DNA of 64,000 nt from Capra hircus (GCF_001704415.2 NC_030836.1:26572001-26636000), one strand, 5' to 3'; counted from the stretch's first letter, positions 11,373 to 23,420 are shown. Numbers and translations are program-made. Notes: generated by a model not told the origin, from the letters alone.

Positions 11373-11948
11373 TTATTTGTCAGTTATACCTCAAAAATCT
11401 GGGGGGAGGGAAACCCAATCTTACTTTGTGATTTTTCTTCCAGGAAATGAAAATCTTCTTGTATAAATTAGCATATCTTACCTCTTTTTCAGGCCATGAG
11501 TCTCTAAGTTGGAGAAAAACAAAATATTCTGACTGAATTAGGTAACTGTTGGTGATTAGCTTATCTTACATCTGAATATCCTCTTGTATGCTTCAGCTTA
11601 AGTGAATTCTCCCTACTTCCAAAGATAGTTTAAAATCTACCCTTCCCTAAGGACTGCTGTTATCGCGATAGACAGTAGTGGTCTGCCTCATCTCTGAAAC
11701 TTAGTAAGTTCCTACTGTTTTTTATAACGACTTCTTGGTCCCCTCAGGGATGGGCTTGATATATTAGACGTGATGGTTCTAATCCAAAGAGAGCACTGGA
11801 TACGGTGATTCATTCATTCAGCAGTTGGTCAGGATGAGGCGTGTGCTGGCCACTCCTCTCCTCACTAGACTGCAAGGTTGAGAAAGAACTGAAGCTGCAT
11901 CATCTTTCAGTGAGCTCATCTGTAGTAGATATCCTCAATACTTGTTTT
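11373..11948. other. Intergenic DNA, nothing recognised
   Basis: Unremarkable AT-rich sequence with no long frame, no identifiable repeat and no RNA gene. Confidence 0.55.
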
Positions 11949-12062
11949 GCCCATGTTCTGTGACTTGTGGGATCTTAGTTCCTCAACTGGGGATTGAAAC
12001 CCAAAGCCATAGCAGTGAAAGCACCAAGTCCTAATCACTGGAATGTGAGAGAACTCCCTAAA
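11949..12062 (-). mobile_element. CHR-1-like SINE fragment
   Basis: The plus strand reads 'tgacttgtgggatcttagtt', 'caactggggattgaaaccc' and 'gtgaaagcaccaagtcctaa', the antisense of the tRNA-derived head of CHR-1 elements. Confidence 0.7.
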
Positions 12063-12124
12063 GCATTTAATAAATATATTTAAAAGATTTCATCACTTGT
12101 CACTTAAAGTTATATGACCGATTA

Positions 12125-12955
12125 TTTTCCATTCCTGGGCATATATTCAGAAAAGACAAAAACTAATTTGAAAAGATACATGCACCCCCATGTTCATAAC
12201 AATACTAATAACAATAGCTAAGACATATTTCAATGGTAAAGAATTCGAGAACCAAGCCGGAGACATGGGTTTGATCCCTGGGTCAGGAAGATCCCCTGGA
12301 GGAAGAAACAACAACCTGATCCAGAATTCTTGCCTGGGAAATCCCATGTACAGAGGAGCTTGACAGGCTACAGTCCAAGGGATCACGAAAGAGTTGGACA
12401 CAATTTAGTGACTAAATAACAACAAAAAGACATGGAAGCAACTTAAATGTCCATTTTCGGATGGGTATATGAAGATGTGATATATATAACATATACAGTG
12501 GAGTAATGCCATTTGCAGCAACACAGATAATCCTAGAGATTATTACACTAAGTGAAATAAGTCAGATAGAGAAAGACAAAAATGATATTAGTTATATATG
12601 AAATCTAAAAAAACTATACAAATGAATTTATTTACAAAATAGAACTAGAGATAGAAAACAAACTTAAGGTTACCAAAGATTTGAAAAGGCAGGGAGGGAT
12701 AGATTACGTGTTTGGGATTAACAGATACCCACTACTACCTATAAAATAGATAAACAACAAGGACCTACCATATAACACAGGGAATTATATTCTATATTCA
12801 ATATTTTGTAATGGTTTATAAAGGAAAATAATCTAAAGGAGAATACATATATACAGATATATATATATATAACTGAATAACTTTGCTGTACACTTGAAAC
12901 TGATACAACATTGTAAATCAACTATATGTCAATAAAATTTTTTAAGGGAAAAAGA
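12125..12955 (+). mobile_element. L1 LINE 3' end (ruminant type), split by a Bov-tA
   Basis: The last part of ORF2 and the 3' UTR: 'gatacatgcacccccatgtt', 'gtggagtaatgccatttgca', 'gaaataagtcagatagagaa', then 'gtcaataaaattttttaag', which contains the polyadenylation signal. A Bov-tA interrupts it, with 'aagacat' on both sides. Confidence 0.8.
12230..12425 (+). mobile_element. Bov-tA SINE (5'-degraded) inside L1
   Basis: The sequence runs from 'tcaatggtaaagaattc' through 'gggtcaggaagatcccctgg' to 'aaagagttggacacaattta'. The first bases of the head are degraded. Confidence 0.85.
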
Positions 12956-13983
12956 ATAGCTTTAAATAATTTTGGAGTAGGAATAAATTTATGTAATATT
13001 TGAATTATTCCTATTTTTTAATGAAAGCTTTATCCACATCTTATTTAAAAGTATGACTGGAAATCTACCACTATAGTTTAAAATAATTCCTATGAGAATA
13101 TTACACTCTTTTCTTTACATATTCTATTTCTTCATCATTGTGTTCTAAATATATATCTGATAAGGGGCTATGTTAATTACATTGTTCTGGAAATGTGATG
13201 ATATTATGCAAGTTTCTGCATGTAAAAAGATAATTATAGGATATATTCTTACAAATATTCAGCCCACTAAACCCCAGATGTCAGAATCACTTGAGGAACA
13301 CTTGCTTTTATATTTCTAGGCATAAAATACTTGAACTGAGAACAAAAGTCACATTCATTTAAACCTGTTTTTCTTAGCTTAAAGAAGAAAAGGAACAATT
13401 GACCTCTTTGCTCTTAAAATGATGAGAATAGGGAAAGAAAAGATACTCAGCTAGTTTCAGAGGAGGAAGGTGAGTTTCACAGTCACAATGTTCATGTTGT
13501 ATAGGAATTAAGACAAATGGATTATAAATTCCTGATTTTCCTGTAAGCTAGAGGTTCTGATGTTTGCAGGCCATCAAGCCACAGGAGTGGAGAGAAGAAC
13601 CTGTGGACACCTATCGTAGACTCAGATGTGTAGTGCCCACTTTGCTTACTTAAGTCACTTAGTGTCTAATGTGTGAATTAGTCTGTGACATCATCGGCCT
13701 CTAAAACAGGAACTTTAATACTGGAAATATTTTTATACACAATGGACACTGCACAAAATGTCTTATTTAATTTACATGACAATTCTTAGAAGTATTCTCT
13801 TTTTTTTTACAGGTTAAAACATGATCTTAGAGAGCCTCTTTGATGGGTCAGATGTTACACTGTGTTAGAGCTGGCAATGAAGCAAAATGCATTTGATTCA
13901 TGATTCAGTGCTCTTTCTGCCACTTTTGTGTTAATGGTGCCTTTCTTTAAAAGGGGGTAATTATTTGACAGTCAACTTTGATT
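12956..13983. other. Intergenic DNA, nothing recognised
   Basis: No long frame, no recognisable repeat or RNA gene. A T-run lies near 13800-13809. Confidence 0.55.
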
Positions 13984-13997
13984 AAAAAAAAAAATTA

Positions 13998-14280
13998 TGC
14001 TGTATTGGTGTTTTTCTTTCTGGCTTACTTCACTCTGTGTAATCGGCTCCAGTTGAAACATGTATAATATCATGTAAGAAATGAATCGCCAGTCTAGGTT
14101 CAAAGCAGGACACAGGATGCTTGGGGCTGGTGCACAGTGATGACCCAGAGAGATGGTATGGGGAGGGAGGTGGGAGGAGGGTTCAGGATTGGGAACTCAT
14201 GTACACCCGTGGCGGATTCATGTTGATGTATGGCAAAACCAATTCAGTATTGTAAAGTAAAATAAAGTAAAATTAAAAAA
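13998..14280 (+). mobile_element. L1-BT 3' end with 5' inversion (twin priming)
   Basis: The first 57 bp (13998-14054: 'gtattggtgtttttctttct') are L1 3' sequence in minus orientation. From 14055 the same L1 end continues in plus orientation ('ggggctggtgcacagtgatg', 'gtacacccgtgg') to an A-tail. An A9ATTAT-type sequence flanks both ends (about 13984-13997 and 14274-14287), as expected for one inverted insertion. Confidence 0.82.
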
Positions 14281-14587
14281 AAAATTATATTCTAGACCTG
14301 TTTGTGCAATACTACAGCCACTAGCCTTATGTGGTCACTGAGCAATTGAAATGTAGTGTGATTTGAGGTGCACTGTAAATATAAATATATTATTAATTTC
14401 AAAGATTTGTACAAAAAAGCAAAAATTAATTCATAGGGATTTTTACATAACCATATGTTAAAATGTAAGTTTTTGTATATACCAAATTAAATACAGTATT
14501 AATTTCAGAAAAAAATGGGCTTCTAGGACATTAATCACTCATGTGACTGTATTATCTTTCCTTTTCTAAAATTTTTTTCTGTTTTTA

Positions 14588-14700
14588 ATTTTTTGACCAT
14601 GTGACATGTGAGATCTTTTTTCCCCAACCAGTGTTCACATCTGTACCCCTTACACTGGAATGGTGATGTCTTAACAACTGGATCACCAGGAAAGACTCTG
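14588..14700 (-). mobile_element. CHR-1-like SINE fragment
   Basis: The plus strand has 'gtgacatgtgagatctt', 'ccccaaccagtgttcac' and 'gatcaccaggaaagactc', the antisense of a CHR-type head. The stretches 14288-14587 and 14701-14854 show no feature. Confidence 0.6.
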
Positions 14701-14854
14701 CGTTATCTTTCTATTGAGAAATGCTGATCTAGACTACCTTTGAAAAATGCTTTCAATTCTCATAGTTTTAATAGTAGTAGGTAGTGCATGGAAATATTAA
14801 AAAACTTAGCTTTTAGATTGCTAAATTGTTTTTGAATTCCAAAATGCACCTAAG

Positions 14855-15232
14855 TGTAAGGCAAGTGCAGAGGAAAAGACAGCAAGCTGGGAAGTCGGCA
14901 AGAAAAGGGAAATTTATTAGAGGGAAACAAGACAGTGACTGGCCCTTAAGGATAACCAGCATCCTCCCTTTCTGACAAGGTCTTTCTTATACTGCACCAA
15001 TGAAAAATTCTCTGAAGGGACTGTTAAATTTTAGCCTGTAGTTGAGACCTGTGGTCATGTAAGCAGAGGTCTGGAATCTGGTGGTCTCTTAGCTTTGAGT
15101 AGTAAGCACCAGTGAGAAAACAGAATGTCATTTGGGCAGTTTGGTCAGTCTCAAGGATCACTGTGATTTTAAACTTTGCAAGGTCAACATAATGAGCCAT
15201 CTTAACAATGAGACCCCATGTGGGCCCTATCA
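14855..15232 (-). repeat. ERV 3' LTR
   Basis: The element is 378 bp on the minus strand, from TGATAGG (15232) to CCTTACA (14855), giving imperfect inverted ends TG..CA. It has a TATAAGA box near 14986-14992, an AATAAA signal near 14919 and a R/U5 region shared with 27557-27742. Confidence 0.85.
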
Positions 15233-15246
15233 TCCCAACCTTTTTG
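15233..15246 (-). other. ERV polypurine tract
   Basis: The minus-strand purine run 'aaaaaggttggga' abuts the LTR start, the expected position for the plus-strand primer of retroviral reverse transcription. Confidence 0.75.
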
Positions 15247-15249
15247 ATT

Positions 15250-15600
15250 TAGGATAAAGGCCAAAGGTCAGTCTTCCATAATTGCTTCCTGTGGGACAGG
15301 GGCATCATGGGGGTGAGATAAGAAAAGGCTAGAATGTGGGTCAAGGGGATTTGTGTGGGGTTGACGTTTCTGATTATCTGAGTCAGAAGTAGCTTGTGGA
15401 TAGTTCCGTTGTTGAAGCCTTGTAAGAGGCGCTGAAGAAATTTTGAAAAAAGACTCATTAAACATGGGTCATAAGTTAAAATAAGGGTAAGTAGAAGAAG
15501 AGGGCCTGGAAAAGGTAGGACCCAGAGTATCCAGTTCCAATAGCTTCACCAGCTTTCCCATGAATTACTGAGGTGTTGAGGTATTCTCGAGGACCTGTCT
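15250..15600 (-). pseudogene. env: ERV env remnant: TM membrane span and cytoplasmic tail
   Basis: Minus-strand frames show a tryptophan-rich pre-membrane segment (about 15500-15530), a leucine-rich membrane span ('GPLLLLLTLI'), then 'DPCLMSL', the Pro-Cys-Leu start typical of gammaretroviral TM tails. At least one in-frame stop interrupts the pre-membrane part. The rest of env lies beyond the BovB inserted at 15616-17470. Confidence 0.75.
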
Positions 15601-16382
15601 GTCAAGTTTTTGCTGCTGCCTTTCAGTTCAGTTCAGCGGTTGAGTCATGTCCAACGCTTTGTGACCCCATGAATTGCAGCATGCCAGGCTTTCCTGTCCA
15701 TCATCATCTCCCGGAGCCTACTCAAATTCATGTCCATTGTGTCAGGGATGGCATCCAACCATCTCACCCTCTGTCGTCCCCTTCTCCTCCCACCTTCAAT
15801 CTCCCAGCATCAGGGTCTTTTCCAATGAGTCCATTTTTTGCATCAGGTGGCCAAAGTATTGGAGTTTCAGTTTCAGAATATTCAGGACTGATTCCTTTAG
15901 GATTGACTGGTTGGCTCTCCTTCTAGTCCAAGGGATTCTCAAGAGTCTTCTCCAACACCACAGTTCAAAAGCATCAATTGTTCGGTGCTCAGCTTTTTTT
16001 GTAGTCCAACTCTCACATCCATACATGGCTACTGGAAAAGCCAAAGGTTTTACTAGATGGACCTTTGTTGATAAAGTAATGTTTCTGAATTCTAATACGC
16101 TGTCTATGTTGGTCATAGCTTTTCCTTCAAGGGGCAAGTGTCTTTCAATTTCATAGCTGCAGTAACCATCTGCAGTGATTTTGGAGCCCCCAAAAGTAAA
16201 GTCTGTCACTTTTTCCATTGTTTCCCCATCTATTTGCCTTGAAGTGATGGGACCAGATGCCATGATCTTAGTTTTCTGAATAATGAATTTTAAGCCAACT
16301 TTTTCACTCTTCTCTTTCACTTTCATCAAGAGGCTCTTTAGCTCTTCTTCACTTTCTGCCATAAGGGTGGTGTCATCTTGAA

Positions 16383-17032
16383 AGGTTGTTGCTGAACCAC
16401 AAAAAGATGCTGGGATTCTTGGCCTCTGGAGGAGAAGAATTCAATCCAGGGCCAGAGACGAGGCTTGATCAGAGCTTTTGTGTAATAAAGTTTTATTAAA
16501 GTATAAAGGAGATAGAGAAAGCTTCTGACATAGGCATCAGAAGGGGGCAGAAAGAGTACCCCCCTGCTATGTGGTCACATGGAGTCGGACACGCTGAAGT
16601 GATGCAGCAGCAGCAGCAGCAGTGTTAGCAGTGGAGTTATATACTATCCAATTAGCTATTACACTGAATCAAAAGAATGTCTGGAGGTTGTAAAGACCTC
16701 ACTAGACCTACTCTCATAATTTACATTTGAAGATAATAGGATTAGCCAGAAGGTTTTTATCAGAGACTGTCCTCAAGCAGGATACATTATTGTTATAAAA
16801 TCCTAAGTAATGTAGAGGGGAAAAAAAGTTTGTCCTTTCTTTCTCCTTGAGAATTCCAGGCATCTCTCTCTTTGGGGATGTCCTCAAGCAGGATACATTA
16901 TTGTTATAAAATCCTAAGGAATGTAGAGGGGAAAAAAAGTTTGTCCTTTCTTTCTCCTTGAGAATTCCAGGCATCTCTCTCTTTGGGGACCCCTAGACTT
17001 CCTATCAACCTGCCTAGGAAATGACTCTCAAT
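16383..17032 (-). mobile_element. Solo ERVK-type LTR (BTLTR-like) nested in BovB
   Basis: On the minus strand it has a TATATAA box near 16632-16640, AATAAA near 16490 and a U5-like end 'gcctcgtctctggccctgg'. TTGAA occurs at both edges (16378-16382, 17033-17037), consistent with a short target duplication, and BovB sequence continues across. A patch like a Bov-A2 tail with (CAG)n lies at about 16575-16622. No internal retroviral sequence is present, hence a solo LTR. Confidence 0.75.
16769..16988. repeat. Tandem duplication, two 110-bp units, in the solo LTR
   Basis: Copies 16769-16878 and 16879-16988 both run from 'tgtcctcaagcaggatacat' to 'ctctctctttgggga' and differ at about one position (taagtaatg versus taaggaatg). 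They lie in the U3 side of the LTR. Confidence 0.95.
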
Positions 17033-17474
17033 TTGAATATCTGAAATTATTGATATTTCTTCCAGCAATCTTGATTCCAGCTTGTGTTTCATCCAACCTG
17101 GCATTTCACATGATATACTCTGCATATAAATTTAGAAAGCAGGGTGACAATATGCTGCCTTGACATATTCCTTTCTCAATTTGGAACCAGTCTGTTGTTC
17201 TATGTCCAGTTCTAACTGTTGCTTTTTTGACTTGTATACAGATTTATCAAGAGGCAGGTCAGGTGTTCTGGTATTTCCATCTCTTTAAGAATTTTCCATA
17301 GTTTGTTGTGATCCACACAGTCAAAGGCTTTGCTGTGGTCAGTAAAGCAAAAGTAGGTATTTTTCTGGAACTCTCTTGCTTTTTCCATAATCCAGCGGAT
17401 GTTGGCAATTTGGCCTCTGATTCTTCTGTCTTTTCTAAATCCAGCTTGATTCTTGATTCTTAAATCCTGCTTTC

Positions 17475-17800
17475 TTTATAATGTCTGATTTATTGGCATA
17501 AAAGCAGCAAGCTTCCTCCAAAACTAGGCATAGGCCTCCTTTTTCTGCTGTGAGGAGGTCTAATTCTCCTCTGTTTTGGAGGACCACCGCTGCCAGGGAA
17601 TCTAGCTGGTTTTGGATAGTGATAAGGCTGGTAGTTTTTTTCTTCTAGGCTCTCAGTGAGGTCCTTAGAAAGGCTTTGATAGTAATTTAAAGAAGTTGTG
17701 AGTCCTGGGATCCTTGTCCCAATCCTAGCAACTATTCCTAAGCTGATTAGGAAAGAAATGAATTGAATTGCCTTTCTGGTTCAGTTATTGCTGCAGCCAG
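17475..17800 (-). pseudogene. env: ERV env remnant: TM ectodomain with CX6CC
   Basis: The minus-strand frame reads the conserved gammaretroviral TM core: 'LQNRRELDLL' (immunosuppressive-domain position) followed by the CX6CC disulfide motif, then 'FYANKSDI'. It is cut downstream by BovB at 17470. Upstream the frame decays. Confidence 0.82.
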
Positions 17801-19450
17801 AGCAGCAGGTAGTGACTGAAAGTGATTGACACACAATTTGGGAAAAAGAAACTAGAGAAAACTATGGTTTTAAAGATGGGACTGGGGAACTCAAGACCTC
17901 TTGGATCAAGAATCCTGCTCCTCGGATCCACATTCCTGTTATTTAGTGTATTGGCAAGCAGAAAGTATTTGTTGTGCTATGATGAAGTCAGCCACCTCTG
18001 TCCTCAGTCATGTCTTCCATTTTATTGGTTACTTCAAACTATCTTTATTATTTTCTTGTACAAGGGATATCACCTGGCTTGAGGTCATAGACCTGCATAT
18101 GCCTTGGGGGAAACATCTTGGTGTGTGCACAAGCAGCATTCTGAATTTGAGCTGACCCACGTCCGTATTATGTTTTTCCTTAGTTTGGCAGGGCATGATG
18201 ATCCCAACTAATCAACCCAACATACTTTTATTTGGGTTATGCTGTATTGTTGTATTTTGCTTTTATTCTTTTCCCATGGTGATTTTCTCGTGGCTTAGCC
18301 AGAGCAATACGTGACTATTAACCCCTGCAGGTTTTAAGTTAGTGAGCTAGGGAGTGTCTGAATATTAAGAGCAATAGGAAGATCTGGGGCCAGATATACC
18401 AGGGTGCATGTTCCTGTCCAATTACTGGGAAGACATAAATTATTAGTGATTCCACATAAGAAAAATATTCCAGGAGTAACAAGACAAAAGCTGAAATCAA
18501 TAGCAAATAGGAGCCTTTCTGGGAACTTGTGAATAGTTTCTGAAAATGACAGTGAACTCGCCAGTGTAGCCTCTACAAGAGGAGTATTTATGCCACATGC
18601 AAAAGGCAGTCTCCCTGAGAAAGTAAAAGAATGTCCTGCAGTTCCTGAGACATGGTAGATGGATCATCCTGAAGGGAAGGAGAGGTATGAAATGTGATTA
18701 CAGAGGTGTGGTGGTATACCTCCTAGTTGGAGGTAAGAATTGTTTATAGAGTCTTGCCTGGAAAAACAGAAAAGAGCCTGTTGTTGTAGATGAACATCAG
18801 AGGAGGTGTGTCCTCCTCTAGCTGGTTCTTTATGAGTAGAAGTGAGATCTGTAAGGAGGGAGTTTAGTATCTTGTCAGAATTGTGAATTTGATCAGTTGA
18901 ATATAAATAACACATATATGATATAAAGAGAGATTCTCCTCCACAGGTATGATAAAGAGAAGTGTTTATGTTAGTCCATTTATCTGTGGAAATGGGGAGT
19001 GCTGATCCTCTGGGTGAGGAGATGGATAAGCAAATCCAACAATGATTGGCAGGGTTGGGTTTGAGGTACTGGGTGAACAATGGGTCAGATTTAGAGTTCT
19101 GAATAGGTAGCAAGGTTTGGGGCAGGGTGAGTTATAGGCAGGGTATTAATGTGAAGTTTGGACTGTAAAAGAAAAGGGGGTAAAAGTGAAATCATGATGT
19201 GACATCCCATGTCTAAGGGCAGAAAATGATAAATATAAGAATCCAGGTGTAGAAATCAATTTGGGTTAGTGTGAACTCTATGAAATCTCCCTGAAGACAA
19301 AGATTGTTTATGATGTCAAGGAGTAAAGGGAGATCAATAACAGTAGTGTTTCCAGGAAAGGTAAGGGCTTGTGTTACTATGTGAAGGAAAGTGAATAATG
19401 AATTCATCTAGGCTGATCACAGTAAGAAGAGAGCCATAACCCAAAAAACA
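17801..19450 (-). pseudogene. env: ERV env remnant: surface subunit with CWIC
   Basis: The best frame is 19113-18664 (150 codons). Its CWIC at 19041-19030 is the CXXC motif that gammaretroviral SU uses to link covalently with TM. The remaining stretch to 17801 is frame-broken. The signal peptide and N-terminal SU are not resolvable, and a BovB fragment lies just upstream at 19460. Confidence 0.72.
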
Positions 19451-19459
19451 AGAACTATG

Positions 19460-19737
19460 AAGGACTGATGATGAAGCTGAAACTCCAATACTTTGGTCTC
19501 CTGATGCGAAGAACTGACTGGAAAAGAGCTGATGGAGAAGACCCTGATGCTGGGAAAGATTGAAGGTGGGAGGAGAGGGGGACAAGAGAGGATGAGATGG
19601 TTGGATGGCATCACCGACTCAATGCACATGAGTTTGAGCAAGCTCTTGGAATCGGTAATGGACAGGGAAGCCTGGTGTGCTGCAGTCCATGGGGTCACAA
19701 AGAGCTGGACACAACTGAGCAACTGAACTGAACTGAA
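19460..19737 (+). mobile_element. BovB LINE 3' fragment between ERV env and pol
   Basis: It runs from 'gactgatgatgaagctgaaa' to 'acaactgagcaactgaactg'. Only the 3' terminal ~280 bp of BovB are present, on the strand opposite to the ERV. Confidence 0.9.
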
Positions 19738-19739
19738 TG

Positions 19740-21340
19740 GAGAAGTAGGTAAAACAGAAGGAAAGCTTCTGAATGATAGTCCACTCAGGGGGAGACAAAT
19801 AGTAAACTCCTACTGTGAATAGGATAAGTAGGGGAAATCCTAGTCAAATTAGTAACCAATACATCTGTTTTTGTTTTACTTGTTTATATTTGTTTTTGGC
19901 TGTTCTGTCCCTTCAGGAATTTGTCAAGTCGAAACCCAGTGGGTCCCAGAACAGTGCTGGTGTAGCAAGGAGCATCTGAGTGGGGAATGTTTCTTGGCAG
20001 AGATGGAGTCTCCTTGGGCCAGCTTTAATCTAGAGATGTGAAACTGAGAGGAATGACCTGCTAATTTAGCAGCTGTTAGTGTGGTTAGAACGACCTCAAA
20101 GGGACATCATTACGGTGTAAGGTTTTAAGCAGGACTGGATCCCCAGGTATGACTGTTAAGTCAGCTGAATTCATTTGATGAGGCTTTGGGAGAGAGCAAT
20201 CTGCATGCTCTCTCATGAAGTGTTTAATAAGGTTAAGGGTGGGAGGATAATCTCTCAGCAAGGGGCTGGCAGTAGGAAACTGACCTAAGAGAAAGGGCAT
20301 CCATATATGAGCTCAAAAGGACTGTGGAAAGATGGGGCCTGTTGAGTAGCCCTAACGTGAGCTTAAGCCATGGGAAGGAGTTTGGTCCATGGCCTTTGCA
20401 GTTCTACAGAGTTTGGTCAGGTACATTAAGAATAGAATTTGCCTTTTCTACTTTTCCCAAGGATTGGGATCTGTAAGGAATATGTAGTTTCCAAGTTATG
20501 TCAAGGGATTGGTCTACTTGTTGAATGACTTGGGAGATAAAAGCTGGCTTATTATCGGATTGGAGAGAGAGTGGGAGGCCAAAGCGAGGGATGATTTCTT
20601 GTATGAGAAACTGTCACCTCTGAGGCAGTTTCTGATCTCATAGGAAAAGCCTCAATCCACCCTGAAAAAGTGTCTACTAGAGTGAGCATGAGTTTTAGTT
20701 TTCATTTTGGAGGCACGTGAGTGAAAGTCAATTTGCCAGTCCTCTCCTGGGATATGTCCTGGAGCCTCATGTGTTGGGCATGAGGGAACAGGCTTTAGGG
20801 CTCCTTGTGGTGAGACTGAGGAGCAGATAATGCAAGAGTGAGTGATTTGTTGTAGGAGTGAAAGAAGGTTGAAAAGTAAAAGTGAAGTCGCTCAGTTGTG
20901 TCCGACTCTTTGCGACCCTGTGGATTGTAGCCCACCAGGCTCCTCCACCCATGGGATTCTCCAGGCAAGAGTACTGGGGTGGGTTGCCATTTCCTTCTCA
21001 AGGGGATCTTCCCGACCCAGGGATTGAACCCAGGTCTCCCGCATTGCCTGCAGATGCTTTAACCTCTGAGCCACCAGGGAGATGATAAAGAGATTTAGTG
21101 CCTATGTGTAGGGCCTGATGAATCCCTGTGGTCTGAGACTGGGGAAAGACATAGTGACCCTGATTTTGTAACCAGTCTCCTTGTGGTTGTGCTCCCTCTT
21201 GTAATAATCATGTGTTTTCTTTGGGGAGGTAAAGGGGCTTTATGTTGGAGATTACTATAGAGCGATTGGAGTGAGGCTTGTTTTGTTTCTCTGTCTGTGG
21301 CTTAGTTGCCTCATGAAATGAGGTCTGAGGCCAACTGGTG
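19740..21340 (-). pseudogene. pol: ERV pol remnant: integrase
   Basis: The C-terminal part (20300-20085) has 'PGDPVLLKT', the SH3-like C-terminal domain region of gammaretroviral integrase. Upstream, about 20560-20590, a core piece reads 'DNKPAF', the position of the second catalytic Asp (normally DNGPAF-like). The zinc-binding N-terminus is probably about 21090-21340. A Bov-tA splits the gene at 20877-21083, and frameshifts and stops are frequent. Confidence 0.75.
20877..21083 (-). mobile_element. Bov-tA SINE in ERV integrase
   Basis: Well-preserved minus-strand copy: the plus strand runs 'gtgaagtcgctcagttgtgt' to 'cctctgagccaccagggag'. Confidence 0.93.
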
Positions 21341-21760
21341 ACCTCAGCAATGTATGATGCCTACTTCAGTTGGCATGTTAGCTACTTTTAAAAGTTGGAG
21401 TATAAGCAGGGTGTTAGTTATGGGAAAGCCTTTAGTAGATAGGTGCCCTTGTTCCTTCCAGATGGCAGCATGTGAGTGTATGACATGGAAAGTATATTTA
21501 AAATCAGCGTATATGTTTATTATCTTGTTAGCTGAGAGCGTAAGGGCTCTAGTTAATGCAATAAGTTCTGCATTTTGGGAAGAGTTTCCCAAGGGGAGAG
21601 GTTGGGATTCAATAATTTCGGTCTCAGAGACAATTGCATATCCAGCTACTTTCTTTCCTTCTGATGTCATAGAAGTACTGCCATCAATACACCAAGTAAA
21701 GTCAGGGTTATTTAAAGGAGTTGAGGAAATGTGAGAGAAATGGGGCATCAGGTCTTCTAA
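21341..21760 (-). pseudogene. pol: ERV pol remnant: RNase H
   Basis: The frame 21748-21344 keeps the RNase H signature: 'CIDGSTS' (first catalytic Asp), 'SSQNAELIAL' (catalytic Glu) and 'YADFKYTF' (second Asp; family usually YTDSxYAF). It is the longest uninterrupted pol piece in the provirus. It has no initiator of its own and is flanked by frame breaks. Confidence 0.85.
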
Positions 21761-22202
21761 TGCTCATTGCAAATATGGATGGGGGCTCAGAAGAATTAGG
21801 GATAAGGGTAGCAGGGTTGAGAGTAGGACAGCTTTCAAAGGAAAACTTGGGAGATTCAAGAGAGATGACATAAATTAGTTGGATGCATGAAGGAGATAGA
21901 AGGGTCATGGATTTGTGAGAAACTAAGTCCTTAAAGTCATGTGGTGAAAAATGACAGTGGGTGCTCCAAAAGTAAGTTTTTTGCTTTCCTGAGCAAGGAA
22001 TGTAGCTGCTGCCAGAGCACGTAGGCAGGCTGGCCATCCTTGAACTGTGGTATCTAATTGTTTTGATAGATAAGCAACAAGGGTGAAGGTGGGACCCTGA
22101 TTTTGTCCCCAAATCCTAGGGCAATTTTGTGTCTCTCAGTAGTGAAAAGTACAAAGGAGCAAGAAAGGTTAGGCAGTGTTAAAGCTGGGGCTGAGAGAAT
22201 GG

Positions 22203-22420
22203 GTTGCTTCCCTGGTGTCTCAGATGGTAAAGCATCTACCTGCAATGCGGGAGACACAGGTTCGATTCCTGGGTTGGGAAGATCCCGTGGAGAGGGAAAT
22301 GGCAATCCACTCCAGCACTCTTGCCTGGAAAATCCCATGGACGGAGAAGGCTGATAGGCTACAGTCCATGGGGTCACAAAGAGTTGGACATGAGTGAGTG
22401 ACTTCACTTTCACTTTCTAA
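22203..22420 (+). mobile_element. Bov-tA SINE in ERV pol
   Basis: A full unit from 'ttgcttccctggtgtctcag' (tRNA-like head, B-box 'ggttcgattcc') to 'agtgacttcactttcacttt', placed between the RT and RNase H segments. Confidence 0.93.
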
Positions 22421-22429
22421 GGATGATAA

Positions 22430-23420
22430 AGGCTGAACGGATATTTGATTTTAGCTCTAGGGGTTCTGAAAGACCTCCTCGGATGGCTTGATATGGGGGT
22501 TGTGCCTAGGGGGTGAAATTAGAATCTAGAGGTGTAGATATCCAGCTAACCCCAAGAAAGACAAGATCTCTTTTTGATGTAGGGAGTGGTAGGGTGGATA
22601 TAAGGGACTTTCTATCTGTAGTAGTACATCTTTTTGTTTGTGTTAAAAGGACTCTGAGATGAGTGACTTTAGGAATAGAGAGCTGAATCTTGGTGGGAGG
22701 TACTCTATAGCCTTGATAAACTAGAAAATTGAGGAGCTGTATAGTGTGTTGTTGAGAGTATGTAAGCAAAGGACTACAAAGGAGGAGATCATCCACATAT
22801 TGGAGGACAGTACTCGGAGCAAGGCCAAGAAAGGTTAGGTCTGATGTTAGAGGTTGGCCAAAGAAATGAGGGTTATCACAAAAGCCTTTTGGGAAGACTG
22901 TCCCTGTCAGCTGTTGGGAGTGATGATTGTCTGGATCAGACTAGGTAAAGGCAAAGAGGTCTTGAGAGCCTGGGCGTAAAGGGAGAGTAAAGAAAGCATC
23001 AAGGTCTAGAACAGTTACATGGATAGTGGAAGAGGGAATGAGAGGGAAAAGAGTATAGGGATTTGGAACTACTGGGTGTATGGAGATAACAGCCACATTG
23101 AGAATTCTCAGATCCTGGACCAGGTGATAGGAGCCATTTGGCTTTTTGATGGATAAGATAGGGATGTTTAGGGAGAGTGAATTGGGCATAAGAGGCCCTG
23201 GCATAGAGTTTAGTGATAATAGGTTTTAACCCTTGTTGATGCTCTTGGGAGATGGGGTATTGTGGTTGACTGGGGGATTTAGAGGAGTCTTTGAGATGGA
23301 TATGAATTGGAGCATGGTGAGAGGCAACAGATGGGTTATATGTATCCCCAGCTATGGGGTTCACAGACTAGGAGGGCAATGTGGCAGGGGGAGAGGAAGT
23401 GGGGTTGAGGAGCAGTAGCC
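22430..23420 (-). pseudogene. pol: ERV pol remnant: reverse transcriptase
   Basis: The fingers region reads 'SIKKPNGSYHLVQDLRILN' and 'HPVVPNPYTL' (23204-22941). The catalytic box reads YMDD followed by LLL at 22799-22788. Gammaretroviruses usually have YVDD, and YMDD also occurs in retroviruses. Stops and frameshifts separate the pieces. Confidence 0.87.

Larger units (their letters stand above)
15616..17470 (-). mobile_element. BovB LINE inside ERV env, itself interrupted by a solo LTR
   Basis: The minus-strand BovB 3' end starts at 'ttcagttcagttcagcgg'. The RT tail frame is readable from 16362 to 15796 ('AESEEELKSLLMKVKEKSE' and onward). At 16382 the BovB is cut by an ERVK-type LTR and resumes at about 17033 with the RT segment to about 17470. 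It is 5'-truncated and dead. Confidence 0.9.

Noticed and set aside
18664..19113. ERV env frame as a domesticated (syncytin-like) gene
   Set aside because: Only 150 codons of SU are open, TM is split by a BovB and other stops intervene; no full env frame exists.
21344..21748. RNase H frame as a conserved host gene
   Set aside because: It is flanked by broken pol in correct order and lacks its own start context; the length fits chance survival.
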